Shown one piece after another: positions 38,033-47,179 of a stretch of 64,000 bases of DNA. A program made the translations under genes and the position numbers. The stretch lies in NCBI GenBank assembly GCA_030824515.1, contig JAVBXN010000021.1:282761-346760 (forward strand), read 5' to 3'. The first letter of the stretch is position 1; the number at the start of each line of letters is the position of its first letter. The notes below the pieces were generated by a model, which was not told the DNA's origin, did not search any database, and saw only the letters and a program-made list of their open reading frames with translations. Source of the stretch: Pelobacter sp. Its GTDB lineage: Bacteria; Desulfobacterota; Desulfuromonadia; Geobacterales; Pseudopelobacteraceae.

Positions 38033-39081
38033 ATATGCCGGAAATGCCGAGAATCGACCGCAACGAAGCGTTGCAACTGCTTCTGAACGCTGAACTGCTG
38101 CAGCTTGGCGGGAGAGCGGACAATCTAAGACGCAGGTTGCACCCCGAAGGTCTGGTTACCTTTGTGGTGGACCGTAATGTCAACTACACCAATATCTGTG
38201 AATCAAGGTGCTCTTTCTGCGCCTTCTACCGCGACAAGCAGGCTGAAGATGCCTACATTCTTTCGAATGATTTGATTTATCAGAAGATAGCCGAACTGGT
38301 TGAACAGGGGGGAACCCAGCTGCTGATGCAGGGCGGACTCAACCCGGAGCTGAAGATTGAATATTTCGAACAGCTGTTCCGGGAGATAAAGGCGCGTTTC
38401 CCCACGGTCCGGAACCACTCGCTTTCTCCGGCCGAAGTAACCTGTATCGCATCAAATTCAGGTTTGAGTCTCGATCAGACTCTGGCCCGGCTCAAGGCGG
38501 CCGGTCTGGATTCCATCCCCGGTGGGGGTGCCGAGATTCTGGTCGATGAAGTCAGAAGCAGCATCTCGCCGAAAAAAATCGGCTGGCGTCAGTGGGGTGA
38601 AGTGATGCTGAAGGCTGCCGCCATCGGGATGCCGACCACCGCCACGATGATGTTCGGCAGCAACGAGAAGCCGGAAGATATTGTCGAACATCTCTTCCGG
38701 GTGCGGGAGTTGCAGGATAGTGGCGGCTCCTTCACCGCCTTCATTCCGTGGACATACCAGCCTGGAAATACCGAACTGGGCGGGACTACCGCCAGCGGTG
38801 TCGATTACCTTAAAGTCCTGGCCCTGTCGCGGATAGTGCTTGATAACATTCCCAACATCCAGGCCAGTTGGGTTACGCAGGGTGCCAAGATGGCCCAGGT
38901 GGCGCTCTTTTTCGGAGCCAATGACCTGGGCGGCACGATGCTGGAAGAAAATGTTGTCGCTGCCGCCGGTTGCAGCTTCCGCATGTCACGGGACGAAATG
39001 ATCAAACTGATACAGGGCGCCGGCTTCCGGGCTGCCCAACGCACCACAACCTATTCCATAGTGCAGGAGTTTGCGGTTTGA
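38029..39081 (+). CDS. mqnC: Cyclic dehypoxanthinyl futalosine synthase
   Basis: A 350-aa radical SAM enzyme of the futalosine menaquinone pathway. The iron-sulfur motif is C57-x3-C61-x2-C64 within NICESRCSFCAF. The downstream TQLLMQGGLNP, GIPGGGAEIL-like (SIPGGGAEILVDEVR) and GSNEKPEDIVEHL segments place it in the MqnC rather than the MqnE branch. Menaquinone is the respiratory quinone of this lineage. GTG at 38029 overlaps the PAS gene stop; an ATG at 38035 is an alternative start. Confidence 0.92.
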   Translation: MNMPEMPRIDRNEALQLLLNAELLQLGGRADNLRRRLHPEGLVTFVVDRNVNYTNICESRCSFCAFYRDKQAEDAYILSNDLIYQKIAELVEQGGTQLLMQGGLNPELKIEYFEQLFREIKARFPTVRNHSLSPAEVTCIASNSGLSLDQTLARLKAAGLDSIPGGGAEILVDEVRSSISPKKIGWRQWGEVMLKAAAIGMPTTATMMFGSNEKPEDIVEHLFRVRELQDSGGSFTAFIPWTYQPGNTELGGTTASGVDYLKVLALSRIVLDNIPNIQASWVTQGAKMAQVALFFGANDLGGTMLEENVVAAAGCSFRMSRDEMIKLIQGAGFRAAQRTTTYSIVQEFAV

Positions 39082-40226
39082 GTAGCTTACACGGGCAGGC
39101 AGTAACCTGCGAAATAATAACCAATGTTGCCAGGCTGGCGAAAGTAGCGGATATCCTTTCGCAACAGTCTGAAATTGCCGTTGATCTGGAAATGGACTCC
39201 CTGCACCATTATCAGGAGAAGGTCTGCCTGATTCAGGTGTCAAGCCGGCAGGAAAACTGGCTGATAGATCCGCTGGCGTGCCGGGATTTGAGCCCGTTGG
39301 CGGGGCCGCTCGGCGATCCGTCAATCCTGGTGGTCATGCACGGAGCCGATTACGATATACGCTCGCTTCACCGTGATTTTGGCATAGAGGTGACCAACCT
39401 CTTTGATACAATGATTGCGGCCCGTTTTCTGGGTATTCCGGAGTTCGGCCTGGCGGCGCTGCTGAAGGCGCGTTTCGGCATTGAACTGGACAAGAAATAC
39501 CAGAAAGCGGACTGGAGCAAGCGACCGTTAAGCAGGGAGATGAGCGCCTATGCCATGGCTGATACTTCAGACCTTTTGCCGTTGTATGACCAGTTCTCCC
39601 ATGAACTCCTGCAGAAGGGGCGGTTGAAGTGGCTGGAAGAGGAATGCCGTCTGGTCTGCCAGGCCAGGGTTGCTGAAAAAGAGGGGCCGCTGTTTCTGTA
39701 TTGCAAAGGCGCCGGCAAGCTGAAGGGGCGCAGTCTGGCTGTTCTGGAAGAGCTGCTGCAGTTGCGGGACAGGCAGTCACGGTTGCTTGATCGTCCGCCG
39801 TTCAAGGTCTTGTCTACTGAAACCCTGCAGGAGATTGCCGAGATCAGGCCGCGTTCCCTGGGAGAACTGGCTACCATCAAGGGCATGACTGCTGGCCAAC
39901 TTGCGCGCCATGGCGAGGCTCTGCTGGCGGCCGTTATCCATGGATTGGAGATTTCTGAATCAAAATTGCCGGTTTATCCGCGCAGCCGTAAAAATGACGT
40001 GGTGGAAGGCGCCAAGGAACGTCTCCGGCAGCTGAAGGGTTGGCGCGATCAAAAAAGTGCTGAACTGGGGCTGGAACCGGGTGTGCTGGCGCCCAACTGG
40101 ATGCTGGAATCCGTGGCGGATATTACCGGAGCGACCTGTGCCACGCTGGATGAAATTGCCGGACTGCGGAACTGGCAGAAACAGCTCTTCGGAGAGGAAC
40201 TGATTGAAATTGTTGCCGAAGGCTGA
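39078..40226 (+). CDS. rnd: Ribonuclease D
   Basis: A 382-aa 3'-5' exoribonuclease for tRNA maturation. The DEDD exonuclease domain has VDLEMDSLHHY, then MHGADYDIRSLHRDFG and the C-terminal Y-x3-D (YAMADTSDLLPLY). HRDC-type domains follow. The TTG at 39078 overlaps the mqnC stop codon and gives the normal N-terminus; earlier in-frame starts lie inside mqnC. Confidence 0.9.
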   Translation: MSSLHGQAVTCEIITNVARLAKVADILSQQSEIAVDLEMDSLHHYQEKVCLIQVSSRQENWLIDPLACRDLSPLAGPLGDPSILVVMHGADYDIRSLHRDFGIEVTNLFDTMIAARFLGIPEFGLAALLKARFGIELDKKYQKADWSKRPLSREMSAYAMADTSDLLPLYDQFSHELLQKGRLKWLEEECRLVCQARVAEKEGPLFLYCKGAGKLKGRSLAVLEELLQLRDRQSRLLDRPPFKVLSTETLQEIAEIRPRSLGELATIKGMTAGQLARHGEALLAAVIHGLEISESKLPVYPRSRKNDVVEGAKERLRQLKGWRDQKSAELGLEPGVLAPNWMLESVADITGATCATLDEIAGLRNWQKQLFGEELIEIVAEG

Positions 40227-40242
40227 TATCGAGGGACATGGC

Positions 40243-41178
40243 ATGGAAAAACCCTATCTGAGCATTGTGATACCGGTCTACAACGAGGAGGCCAACCTTG
40301 CTCCCCTGATGGAGCGGCTTTATCCGGCCGTGCAGGGGACGGGGCATACATTCGAGATCATTTTCACCAATGACGGCTCACGGGATCGCTCGCTGGAGAT
40401 ACTGCGCCGGATGGCGGAGGATTTCTCCGGAGTCAAGGTGATCGAGTTCAACGGCAACTTCGGCCAGCATATGGCCATACTGGCCGCGTTCGAGATGTCC
40501 GCCGGTGAAATCGTGATCACGCTGGACGCCGACCTGCAGAATCCGCCCGAGGAAATTCCGCGCCTGGTGGCCGAGATCGAAAAGGGTCACGACGTGGTCG
40601 GTACGATCCGCCAGCAGCGTCAGGATTCGACCTTCCGCAAGCTGGCCTCGCGCATCGTCAACATCACGACCAACAAGATCACCGGCATGCAGATGCGTGA
40701 TTACGGATGCATGCTGCGGGCCTACCACCGCTACGTGGTCGACAATATCAATCGCTGCCGTGAATCTACCACATTCATTCCGGCCCTGGCGCAGACCTTT
40801 GCCTCCAACCCGAGCGAGATCGAGGTCGGCCATGCCGAACGCTCCATGGGGGAGAGTAAGTACTCCTTCTACAGCCTGATCCGGCTCAATTTCGACCTGA
40901 TGACCGGTTTTTCGGTGGTGCCGCTGCAGCTGTTCGCGCTGTTCGGCATCATTACATCGCTGCTGTCGGTCGCGTTCGCGATCTTCCTTTTGGTGCGCCG
41001 TTTCATCGTCGGGGCCGAGGTGGAAGGGGTCTTTACGCTGTTTGCGATCCTGTTCTTCTTTATAGGCATCATCATTCTGGGGATCGGCATAGTCGGCGAG
41101 TATGTGGGCAGGATCTACCAGGAGGTGCGCAAGAGGCCGAGGTTTGTGGTCAGGAGGACCTACGGTTTTGACGAGTAG
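40243..41178 (+). CDS. arnC: ArnC-like undecaprenyl-phosphate glycosyltransferase
   Basis: A 311-aa GT2-family enzyme with two C-terminal TM helices (residues about 230-255 and 265-290). Family motifs: LSIVIPVYNEEANLAPL, ITLDADLQNPPEEIP (D-x-D), MRDYGCMLRAY and HAERSMGESKYSFYSL. It should transfer formylated 4-amino-4-deoxy-arabinose to undecaprenyl phosphate for lipid A modification, given the two ArnA-type neighbours. A DPM1-like role is the alternative. The ATG at 40243 has GAGGGACATGGC in front. Confidence 0.85.
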   Translation: MEKPYLSIVIPVYNEEANLAPLMERLYPAVQGTGHTFEIIFTNDGSRDRSLEILRRMAEDFSGVKVIEFNGNFGQHMAILAAFEMSAGEIVITLDADLQNPPEEIPRLVAEIEKGHDVVGTIRQQRQDSTFRKLASRIVNITTNKITGMQMRDYGCMLRAYHRYVVDNINRCRESTTFIPALAQTFASNPSEIEVGHAERSMGESKYSFYSLIRLNFDLMTGFSVVPLQLFALFGIITSLLSVAFAIFLLVRRFIVGAEVEGVFTLFAILFFFIGIIILGIGIVGEYVGRIYQEVRKRPRFVVRRTYGFDE

Positions 41179-41185
41179 GTGGGGC

Positions 41186-41280
41186 CGCTTTTCCGCCATC
41201 TCTGCGTCAGCCTGCGCTCGCTCTTGTGCGGCGTAGCGCTGCTACGCCTCCGCGGCGATGCTCGGCTTCCTTGACCTGAC
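41186..41280 (-). repeat. Dispersed ~100-bp imperfect palindrome, copy 2
   Basis: The central palindrome is GGCGTAGC-GCT-GCTACGCC (41230-41248). Read on the minus strand the body CAAGGAAGCCGAGC...GACGCAGAGATGGCGG parallels copy 1 at 11976 and copy 3 at 50765. It lies just after arnC. Confidence 0.75.
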
Positions 41281-41354
41281 TAAAAATCGACATCCCATGA
41301 AGTCATGGATGTTGCAGGATATAATGAGAATAAGGTGATCTGAAGGACTTTTTG

Positions 41355-42269
41355 ATGAAATCACACAAACTGGTCGTCTGTGCCTACCATAATGTCGGTT
41401 ATCGCTGCATCACTGAGCTGCTGCGCCAGGGGGCTGAAATCGCGCTGATCTTTACCCATGAAGATTCGCCGACCGAGGAGATCTGGTTCTCGTCGGTGCG
41501 TGAACTGGCCGTGCAGCACGGCATCCCCTGTCTGACCGGTGATATCTCGCTGCCGGAAAATATCGAACGGGTGCGGCAGCTTGCTCCGGACTTCATCTTT
41601 TCGTTCTACTACCGCAACATGATCAAAGCGGAAGTACTTGAAATCCCCAGTTTGGGGGCGCTCAACCTGCATGGCTCGTATCTGCCAGGATATCGCGGCC
41701 GGGTGCCGGTAAACTGGGCCGTGATCAACGGCGAAAGCGAGACCGGCGCCACGCTGCACTACATGGTCGAAAAGCCGGATGCCGGCGATATAGTTGATCA
41801 GCAGAAGGTTCCGATCGAGTTCAGCGACACGGCCCATGATGTCTTCGTCAAGGTTACCGATGCGGCGGTGCAGGTGATAGCCCGCGTCTGGCCGTTGCTG
41901 CGCGACGGCTGCGCGCCCCGCATCCCGATGAATCTGGCTGCGGGCAACTACTGCGGCGGCCGCAAGCCGGCCGATGGCCGCATCGACTGGAGCAGAAGCG
42001 CGGTGCAGATCCACAACCTGATTCGCGGAGTGACCCACCCCTATCCGGGGGCGTTCACCTTCCTTGGTGACCGGAAGGTGATTATCTGGAAGGCCTGGCC
42101 GGTGGATGGAAACGCTGGTCCGGGAAAGATTGTTTCGCAGAACCCTCTTTTGGTCGGCACCGGCGATGGCTTGCTGGAGCTGCGCTCACTGCAGGCTGAA
42201 GGCGCTGCGGAACAGGGTCCGGAAGAGTTTGCAAGGCAGCATTCAAGCGCAATGACAGTATTCGCTTAA
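41355..42269 (+). CDS. ArnA-type formyltransferase (stand-alone)
   Basis: A 304-aa protein equal to the N-terminal half of E. coli ArnA. The catalytic region is LNLHGSYLPGYRGRVPVNWAVINGE with HGS and the later Asp in HYMVEKPDAGDIVDQQKVPI. It should N-formylate UDP-4-amino-4-deoxy-L-arabinose. In E. coli this activity is fused to the decarboxylase; here the decarboxylase is a separate gene 100 bp downstream. The ATG at 41355 is preferred over the adjacent TTG. Confidence 0.88.
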   Translation: MKSHKLVVCAYHNVGYRCITELLRQGAEIALIFTHEDSPTEEIWFSSVRELAVQHGIPCLTGDISLPENIERVRQLAPDFIFSFYYRNMIKAEVLEIPSLGALNLHGSYLPGYRGRVPVNWAVINGESETGATLHYMVEKPDAGDIVDQQKVPIEFSDTAHDVFVKVTDAAVQVIARVWPLLRDGCAPRIPMNLAAGNYCGGRKPADGRIDWSRSAVQIHNLIRGVTHPYPGAFTFLGDRKVIIWKAWPVDGNAGPGKIVSQNPLLVGTGDGLLELRSLQAEGAAEQGPEEFARQHSSAMTVFA

Positions 42270-42270
42270 A

Positions 42271-42357
42271 ATACCTAACCCTGATAAACAGGATAAGTGC
42301 GTTAACAAATTTATTTTCTGCCTGAAAATAGCAGAAAATAAATTCTAACTTACTAAG
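42271..42357 (+). repeat. 87-bp structured repeat, copy 1
   Basis: The copy is 87 nt and 94% identical to 59496-59582 (five differences). It contains a small hairpin CCTG-ATAAA-CAGG and a long hairpin with 14-bp arms AATTTATTTTCTGC (42308-42321) and GCAGAAAATAAATT (42331-42344). It ends 13 bp before the start codon of the decarboxylase gene. Confidence 0.9.
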
Positions 42358-42370
42358 AACAGGAGTTGTA

Positions 42371-43411
42371 ATGAAAGTATTGATTCTCGGCGTTAACGGT
42401 TTCATCGGCAATGCCCTCACACACCGTATACTGACCACCACCGACTGGGAAGTTTTCGGCCTGGACATGGCCTGCGACAAGCTGGAGCGCTCGCTGGGCG
42501 ATCCCCGTTTCCATTTCCTGGAGGGTGACATCACGATCAACAAGGAATGGATCGAGTACAACATCAAAAAATGCGATGTGATCCTGCCGCTGGTGGCGAT
42601 CGCCACGCCGGTAACCTACGTCAAGGATCCCCTGAGGGTCTTCGAGCTGGATTTCGAGGAGAATCTCAAGATCATCCGCCTCTGCCACAAATACAAGAAA
42701 CGGGTCATCTTCCCCTCCACCTCCGAGGTTTACGGCATGAGCCCTGATGCCCAGTTCGACGAGGAGAACTCGCCGTTGATGCTGGGCCCGATCAACAAGG
42801 AGCGCTGGATCTACTCCTGCGCCAAGCAGATGCTGGATCGGGTAATCTACGCCTACGGCAACCATGAAGGTTTGAAATTCACGCTGTTCCGTCCCTTCAA
42901 CTGGATCGGCCCCAAGCTGGACAGCATCCACACCGCCAAGGAAGGCAGCTCGCGCGTGCTGACCCAGTTCCTCTACAATATCCTGGCCGAGGAACCGATC
43001 CTGCTGGTGGACGGCGGCAACCAGCGCCGCTCCTTCACCTTCATCGAGGACGGCATCGACTGCCTGATGAAGATCATCGCCAACGAGAACGGCTGCGCCG
43101 ACGGCAGGATCTTCAACATCGGCAACCCGGCCAACGACCTCTCCGTCAAGGAACTGGCCGAGAAGCTGCGCGACATGGTGGCCGAATTCCCGCTGTACAA
43201 GGATAAAGCCGCCAAGTGCCGGATCGTGGAGACCTCCTCCGATTCCTTCTATGGCAAAGGTTACCAGGACATGCTGACCCGCGTGCCGTCGGTCGAGCGC
43301 GCCAGGGAATGCCTGGGTTGGCAACCGGTGACCAGCGTCGACGATGCGCTGCGCAAGACGCTTGAATTCTACCTGGTGGATGAGCGGGAGAAACTTTCCG
43401 AATTCCTATGA
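42371..43411 (+). CDS. ArnA-type UDP-glucuronate decarboxylase/dehydrogenase (stand-alone)
   Basis: A 346-aa short-chain dehydrogenase-like enzyme equal to the C-terminal half of ArnA. The NAD motif is VLILGVNGFIGNALTHRIL. The catalytic Tyr-Lys are in WIYSCAKQMLDRV, with the Ser/Thr in FPSTSEVYGM. It should oxidatively decarboxylate UDP-glucuronate to UDP-4-keto-pentose. Its stop codon overlaps the gspH start codon (ATGA), so translation continues into the secretion genes. Confidence 0.9.
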   Translation: MKVLILGVNGFIGNALTHRILTTTDWEVFGLDMACDKLERSLGDPRFHFLEGDITINKEWIEYNIKKCDVILPLVAIATPVTYVKDPLRVFELDFEENLKIIRLCHKYKKRVIFPSTSEVYGMSPDAQFDEENSPLMLGPINKERWIYSCAKQMLDRVIYAYGNHEGLKFTLFRPFNWIGPKLDSIHTAKEGSSRVLTQFLYNILAEEPILLVDGGNQRRSFTFIEDGIDCLMKIIANENGCADGRIFNIGNPANDLSVKELAEKLRDMVAEFPLYKDKAAKCRIVETSSDSFYGKGYQDMLTRVPSVERARECLGWQPVTSVDDALRKTLEFYLVDEREKLSEFL

Positions 43412-43917
43412 GTTTGAGAAGCCGCTCCGGATTTACGCTGATAGAAATTGTCGTGGTGATGGTCATCATCGGCATGGTGATGATGCTGGTGATACCGCGG
43501 CTGCCCTCCTCTGACAGTGAAAATCTGAAGATATCGGCCAGAACCATGGCGGCTTCACTGCGTTACCTGCAGGAGCGGGCCGCCACCACCGGTGCCGGCT
43601 ACTATCTTAGCCTGGCGCCTGGCACCGATGAACTCAAAGTGTTTGAAGTCGCCGCTGACGGCAGCGGCCGGGCGCCTTCCGACCCGCTGCTGCAGAAACC
43701 GATGCTGAAGGAAGGCATACAGGTCGCCGATGTGGTCATCCAGAGGCTGGGAAAGGTTGTTGACGGCCAGTTGCGGCTGGATGTGGGCATGAGCGGACGG
43801 AGAGAATCTGTAATCATTCACCTGCGTTCACCCGAGGGGAAATTCTGGACCGTGATGACGTTTCCTTCCGGTGGCAAGGTCAAGTTCTACGAGGGATACC
43901 TGGAGGAGCCTCTGTGA
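43408..43917 (+). CDS. gspH: Type II secretion minor pseudopilin GspH
   Basis: A 169-aa pseudopilin. The prepilin cleavage site is SRSGFTLIEIVVVMVIIGMV, with Gly before Phe and Glu at +5. The C-terminal globular part is long, as in GspH. Coupled to the upstream dehydrogenase and overlapping gspI by four bases. It is the first of seven consecutive gsp genes. Confidence 0.88.
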   Translation: MSLRSRSGFTLIEIVVVMVIIGMVMMLVIPRLPSSDSENLKISARTMAASLRYLQERAATTGAGYYLSLAPGTDELKVFEVAADGSGRAPSDPLLQKPMLKEGIQVADVVIQRLGKVVDGQLRLDVGMSGRRESVIIHLRSPEGKFWTVMTFPSGGKVKFYEGYLEEPL

Positions 43918-44246
43918 GAGGTTTCACGCTGCTGGAAGTGGTGATCGCGCTGGCCATTATGGCCGTGGTTATCCTGACGTTGCTGGGGTCGGTCAATTAC
44001 CATCTCGGCGTGATCGCCGAGGAGCGGGACAGCACGGCCATGACACTGCTGGCGCGGGCCCGCATGGCCGAGATCGAACAGGCGCCGGCAAAAGGGGAGG
44101 GTACCTTCGCGCCTTTCCATCCCGAGCTTACATGGAAAGCGGAACTGTTGCCGGCAACGCTGCCCGGATTGCAGAAATTGGTTGTTACCGTTCAGCGCAT
44201 TGGCGACGGCAGGGAGGTGGCGCTTGTCCGCTATGTCCAGCAATAA
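43914..44246 (+). CDS. gspI: Type II secretion minor pseudopilin GspI
   Basis: A 110-aa pseudopilin beginning MRGFTLLEVVIALAIMAVVILTLLG, with an extremely short leader before the cleavage site. The size fits GspI, the smallest minor pseudopilin, which forms the tip complex with GspJ and GspK. Confidence 0.85.
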   Translation: MRGFTLLEVVIALAIMAVVILTLLGSVNYHLGVIAEERDSTAMTLLARARMAEIEQAPAKGEGTFAPFHPELTWKAELLPATLPGLQKLVVTVQRIGDGREVALVRYVQQ

Positions 44247-44853
44247 AGGTTTTACGCTGCTGGAGATCCTGATTGCGGTGGTGCTGCTGGGCATTCTGGC
44301 CGGAGCGCTCTATGGCAGTTACTTCGGTGTTGTCCGGGCCCGGGAGCGGGCAGCGGCCGGGATGGAGTCACGGCGCGAGCTGGGCGCCACCCTGGATCTG
44401 ATCCGCAGGGAAGTTTCTTCCGCCATGTTCAACCGCAACGACAAACGTCTGCGTTTTATAGTGGAAGACCGCGACAGTTTTGGTGCTCCTTCATCCACAC
44501 TGGAGCTGACGACCTTGTTGCCGCTGTCGCCGCTGGCAGACCTGTCGCGCGGCGAGTCTGGAATTGTTACGGTAGGCTACCGGATGACCGAGAAGGATAG
44601 CAAACGCACCTTGACCCGCCAGGAGCGCGACATGGTCTTTAAAGGGTCGGACGTTACAGCCGCCTTTCCGCAGATGGAGCGGATCAGCTCCTTTCTGGTG
44701 GAGTGCTACGATGGCTCCAAATGGGTCAAGAGCTGGGACAGCGCGATCAACGGCGCTCTGCCCAAAGCGGTGAAGGTTACGGTACAGGTTGAGGAAGAGG
44801 GGCGTCCGGTCGAGTTTTCGACGCTGGCAACCCCGCGGATCAGCGGCTTGTGA
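44233..44853 (+). CDS. gspJ: Type II secretion minor pseudopilin GspJ
   Basis: A 206-aa pseudopilin. The ATG at 44233 gives MSSNKGFTLLEILIAVVLLGILAGALYG, a normal leader and cleavage site; it overlaps gspI by 14 bp. The C-terminal part contains the RRELGATLDLIRREVSSAMF helix that is common in GspJ. Confidence 0.85.
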   Translation: MSSNKGFTLLEILIAVVLLGILAGALYGSYFGVVRARERAAAGMESRRELGATLDLIRREVSSAMFNRNDKRLRFIVEDRDSFGAPSSTLELTTLLPLSPLADLSRGESGIVTVGYRMTEKDSKRTLTRQERDMVFKGSDVTAAFPQMERISSFLVECYDGSKWVKSWDSAINGALPKAVKVTVQVEEEGRPVEFSTLATPRISGL

Positions 44854-45794
44854 CGGGCAGACTGAAGGACAGATCCGGTTTTGCACTGGTGCTGACCCTG
44901 GTGATAACGGCGCTGATGGTGGCGGTCGTGGTCGAGATGATCCATCAGGTGTATGTGGATGTGTCGCTCAGCCGCGGATTCAGGGATGGCCAGCAAGCTT
45001 CGATCCTGGCCGAATCGGGGGTCACCGGTGGCGCCAGGCTGTTGCAGAGGGCGCTTTCCAACCGGGCCTACACCTCGCTCTCGGACAAATGGGCCGAGCC
45101 GATCAAGCTGGATGACGAGGTTGGCGCGCTCGTCATAACGATCAGCGAAGAGAGCGCCAGGATCAACCTGAATGATCTGGTGTATGAAAATGGACAGTAC
45201 CAGGATTTTACTCTGGCCGCTCTGAAACGTCTCGGCCGGCGGTTGCAGTTGCCGGAAGAACTGTGGGGCTCCCTGGCCGACTGGCTTGACAGTGACGATC
45301 TGCCACGTTCCGGCGGGGTTGAAAGTTCCTATTACCGCAGCCTGAAACCGGGCTATGACGCACATGATGGCAAGTTGGCGACAATAACCGAGCTGTCGCT
45401 GGTAAGGGGCTTTACGCCGGAGTTGTTCGGCAAGCTGCAACCGTTTGTCACAATCTGGTCGGAACTGCCCCTGGCATCCTCGAAGATCAACATCAATACC
45501 GCCCCCAAAGAGGTGCTTGCGGCGCTGGATGACGGCATCGATGACCGCATGGCTGACAGTATCATGGAGAGAAGGCGGCTGACGCCGTTCAAATCCACGG
45601 GAGAGCTTTCACAGGTATCCGGGCTCAACCCGGGCGCGGTTTCGCGCCTGTCCGGTTCCAGCTCGATCAGTGTCAAAGGCAATCTCTTCAGAATCATAGC
45701 GGTGGCCCGGGTCAAGGATGCCGCCCGGACGGTTGAGGCGGTTGTAAGGCTGGGCGGCAGTGTGCCGGAGTATCTGACATGGCTGGAATATTGA
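44850..45794 (+). CDS. gspK: Type II secretion minor pseudopilin GspK
   Basis: A 314-aa protein whose N-terminus RSGFALVLTLVITALMVAVVVEMIH lacks Glu at +5, as expected for GspK, the tip pseudopilin. ISEESARINLNDL and INTAPKEVLAALDDGIDDRMADSIMERR are GspK hallmarks. The GTG start overlaps the gspJ stop. Confidence 0.9.
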   Translation: MTGRLKDRSGFALVLTLVITALMVAVVVEMIHQVYVDVSLSRGFRDGQQASILAESGVTGGARLLQRALSNRAYTSLSDKWAEPIKLDDEVGALVITISEESARINLNDLVYENGQYQDFTLAALKRLGRRLQLPEELWGSLADWLDSDDLPRSGGVESSYYRSLKPGYDAHDGKLATITELSLVRGFTPELFGKLQPFVTIWSELPLASSKININTAPKEVLAALDDGIDDRMADSIMERRRLTPFKSTGELSQVSGLNPGAVSRLSGSSSISVKGNLFRIIAVARVKDAARTVEAVVRLGGSVPEYLTWLEY

Positions 45795-45865
45795 AGTTGC
45801 TGTGATTGCCGGGTTAAGCTGAAACTGTTGTCTGAATCATAGAGCAGGCGAGGGATTACGAGCCG

Positions 45866-47179
45866 ATGGATTACTTGGTACTGCAGGTTGAAAAAGAGCG
45901 TGTAACGGTTGCCCGTTTCAGCATCTCGGGGCGTAACAGCGAACTGGCCGGCGCCTCGATGTTTGAGCTGGAGGGCGACCTGACGTTGAGTGGGGCTCTT
46001 GCCAGGGTTGCAGCCGGAGCGAGCGGCAATCCGCGGGTGATACTCTGCCTGCCTCCGGAAATGTTTGCCATGCGCACCGTTTCACTGCCGCTGGATGACC
46101 TGCGCAAGGTGCGAGAAGTGCTGCCGGCGCATCTGCAGGGAGAACTGTCACTGCCGCTGGACGAGCTGGCGTTGGATGTGCTTTCGGCCGGGAATGGCGC
46201 CTATCTGGCGCTCTGGGCAAAAAAGAGCGATATCCGCGCTGCGATCGAGTTGTGCCGCGCGGCCGGGCTCGAACCACAGGTTGTCACTTCGCTTCCCTTT
46301 GCCAACGGCTTTATCGCGGGGGTGCCGCAGGAGTGTGCGCTCTATGATGGAAATGCACTGACAATCCTCAATTCCGGCCGCTTAAGCTACTTTCGTGCCC
46401 TGGATCCGTCCTCGGCCGCAACGACGATACCGGCCACGCTCTCCGCGCTGGAACTGGCCGGCGCACAGCCGCCGTCACGCTTCTGCCTGATCGGAGCCGA
46501 AAACGGGGAACTTGCCGATTCCTGGAGCCTGCCGCTGGCGCTGGAGCAGTTGCAGGCGCCCGACGGCACCGGCAATCTGTTCAAGAACGAACAGACCTTT
46601 CAGCAACTGGCCGGATTACACGCAGTTGCCATGGCCAGCCAGGCCGGTCTGCTGCCGGATTTTCGCCGGGGAGAGCTGGCCTGGACCTCCGGTGACGTCA
46701 GGACCCGGAAAAAACTGCTGTTGACCGGCACGCTGGCAGCTTTGTTGATAGTTGCCCTGTTTGCGTCGAAGGGGCTTCAGTACCGGACAGTCAACGCCGA
46801 CCTGCTCTCGTTGAACAAGTCCATTTCCGACATGTACCGTGAAATCTTTCCCAACCGGGCCAAGGCGGTTGACGAACTGGCGGAAGTCAAGGGGGAGATC
46901 AAAAAGCTGGCCGGAGCCGAGAGTTCCAGCGGCTACCTGGACCTGCTCAAGAAGCTGGCCGAAGCCAAGGGTAACACGATCAACGGCCTCTATGAAGCTG
47001 AAGCCGAGGGACGCAACCTGCGCATAAAAGGGGATGCCCGCTCCGCCCAGGCTGTTAATGAATTCAAGGCGGCGCTGGCGCCGCTTCTGGCGACGGTCGA
47101 ACTGGGCGAAGTCAAGAGCCGCCCCGATGGAATGGTCACGTTCAGCCTTACCGGAACGCTCAGGGAGGGATCAAAATGA
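45866..47179 (+). CDS. gspL: Type II secretion inner-membrane protein GspL
   Basis: A 437-aa protein with an actin-like cytoplasmic domain (residues 1-280), one TM helix at about 288-305 (KLLLTGTLAALLIVALFASKG) and a periplasmic ferredoxin-like tail. It links the GspE ATPase to GspM. The overlap with gspM is four bases. Confidence 0.85.
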   Translation: MDYLVLQVEKERVTVARFSISGRNSELAGASMFELEGDLTLSGALARVAAGASGNPRVILCLPPEMFAMRTVSLPLDDLRKVREVLPAHLQGELSLPLDELALDVLSAGNGAYLALWAKKSDIRAAIELCRAAGLEPQVVTSLPFANGFIAGVPQECALYDGNALTILNSGRLSYFRALDPSSAATTIPATLSALELAGAQPPSRFCLIGAENGELADSWSLPLALEQLQAPDGTGNLFKNEQTFQQLAGLHAVAMASQAGLLPDFRRGELAWTSGDVRTRKKLLLTGTLAALLIVALFASKGLQYRTVNADLLSLNKSISDMYREIFPNRAKAVDELAEVKGEIKKLAGAESSSGYLDLLKKLAEAKGNTINGLYEAEAEGRNLRIKGDARSAQAVNEFKAALAPLLATVELGEVKSRPDGMVTFSLTGTLREGSK

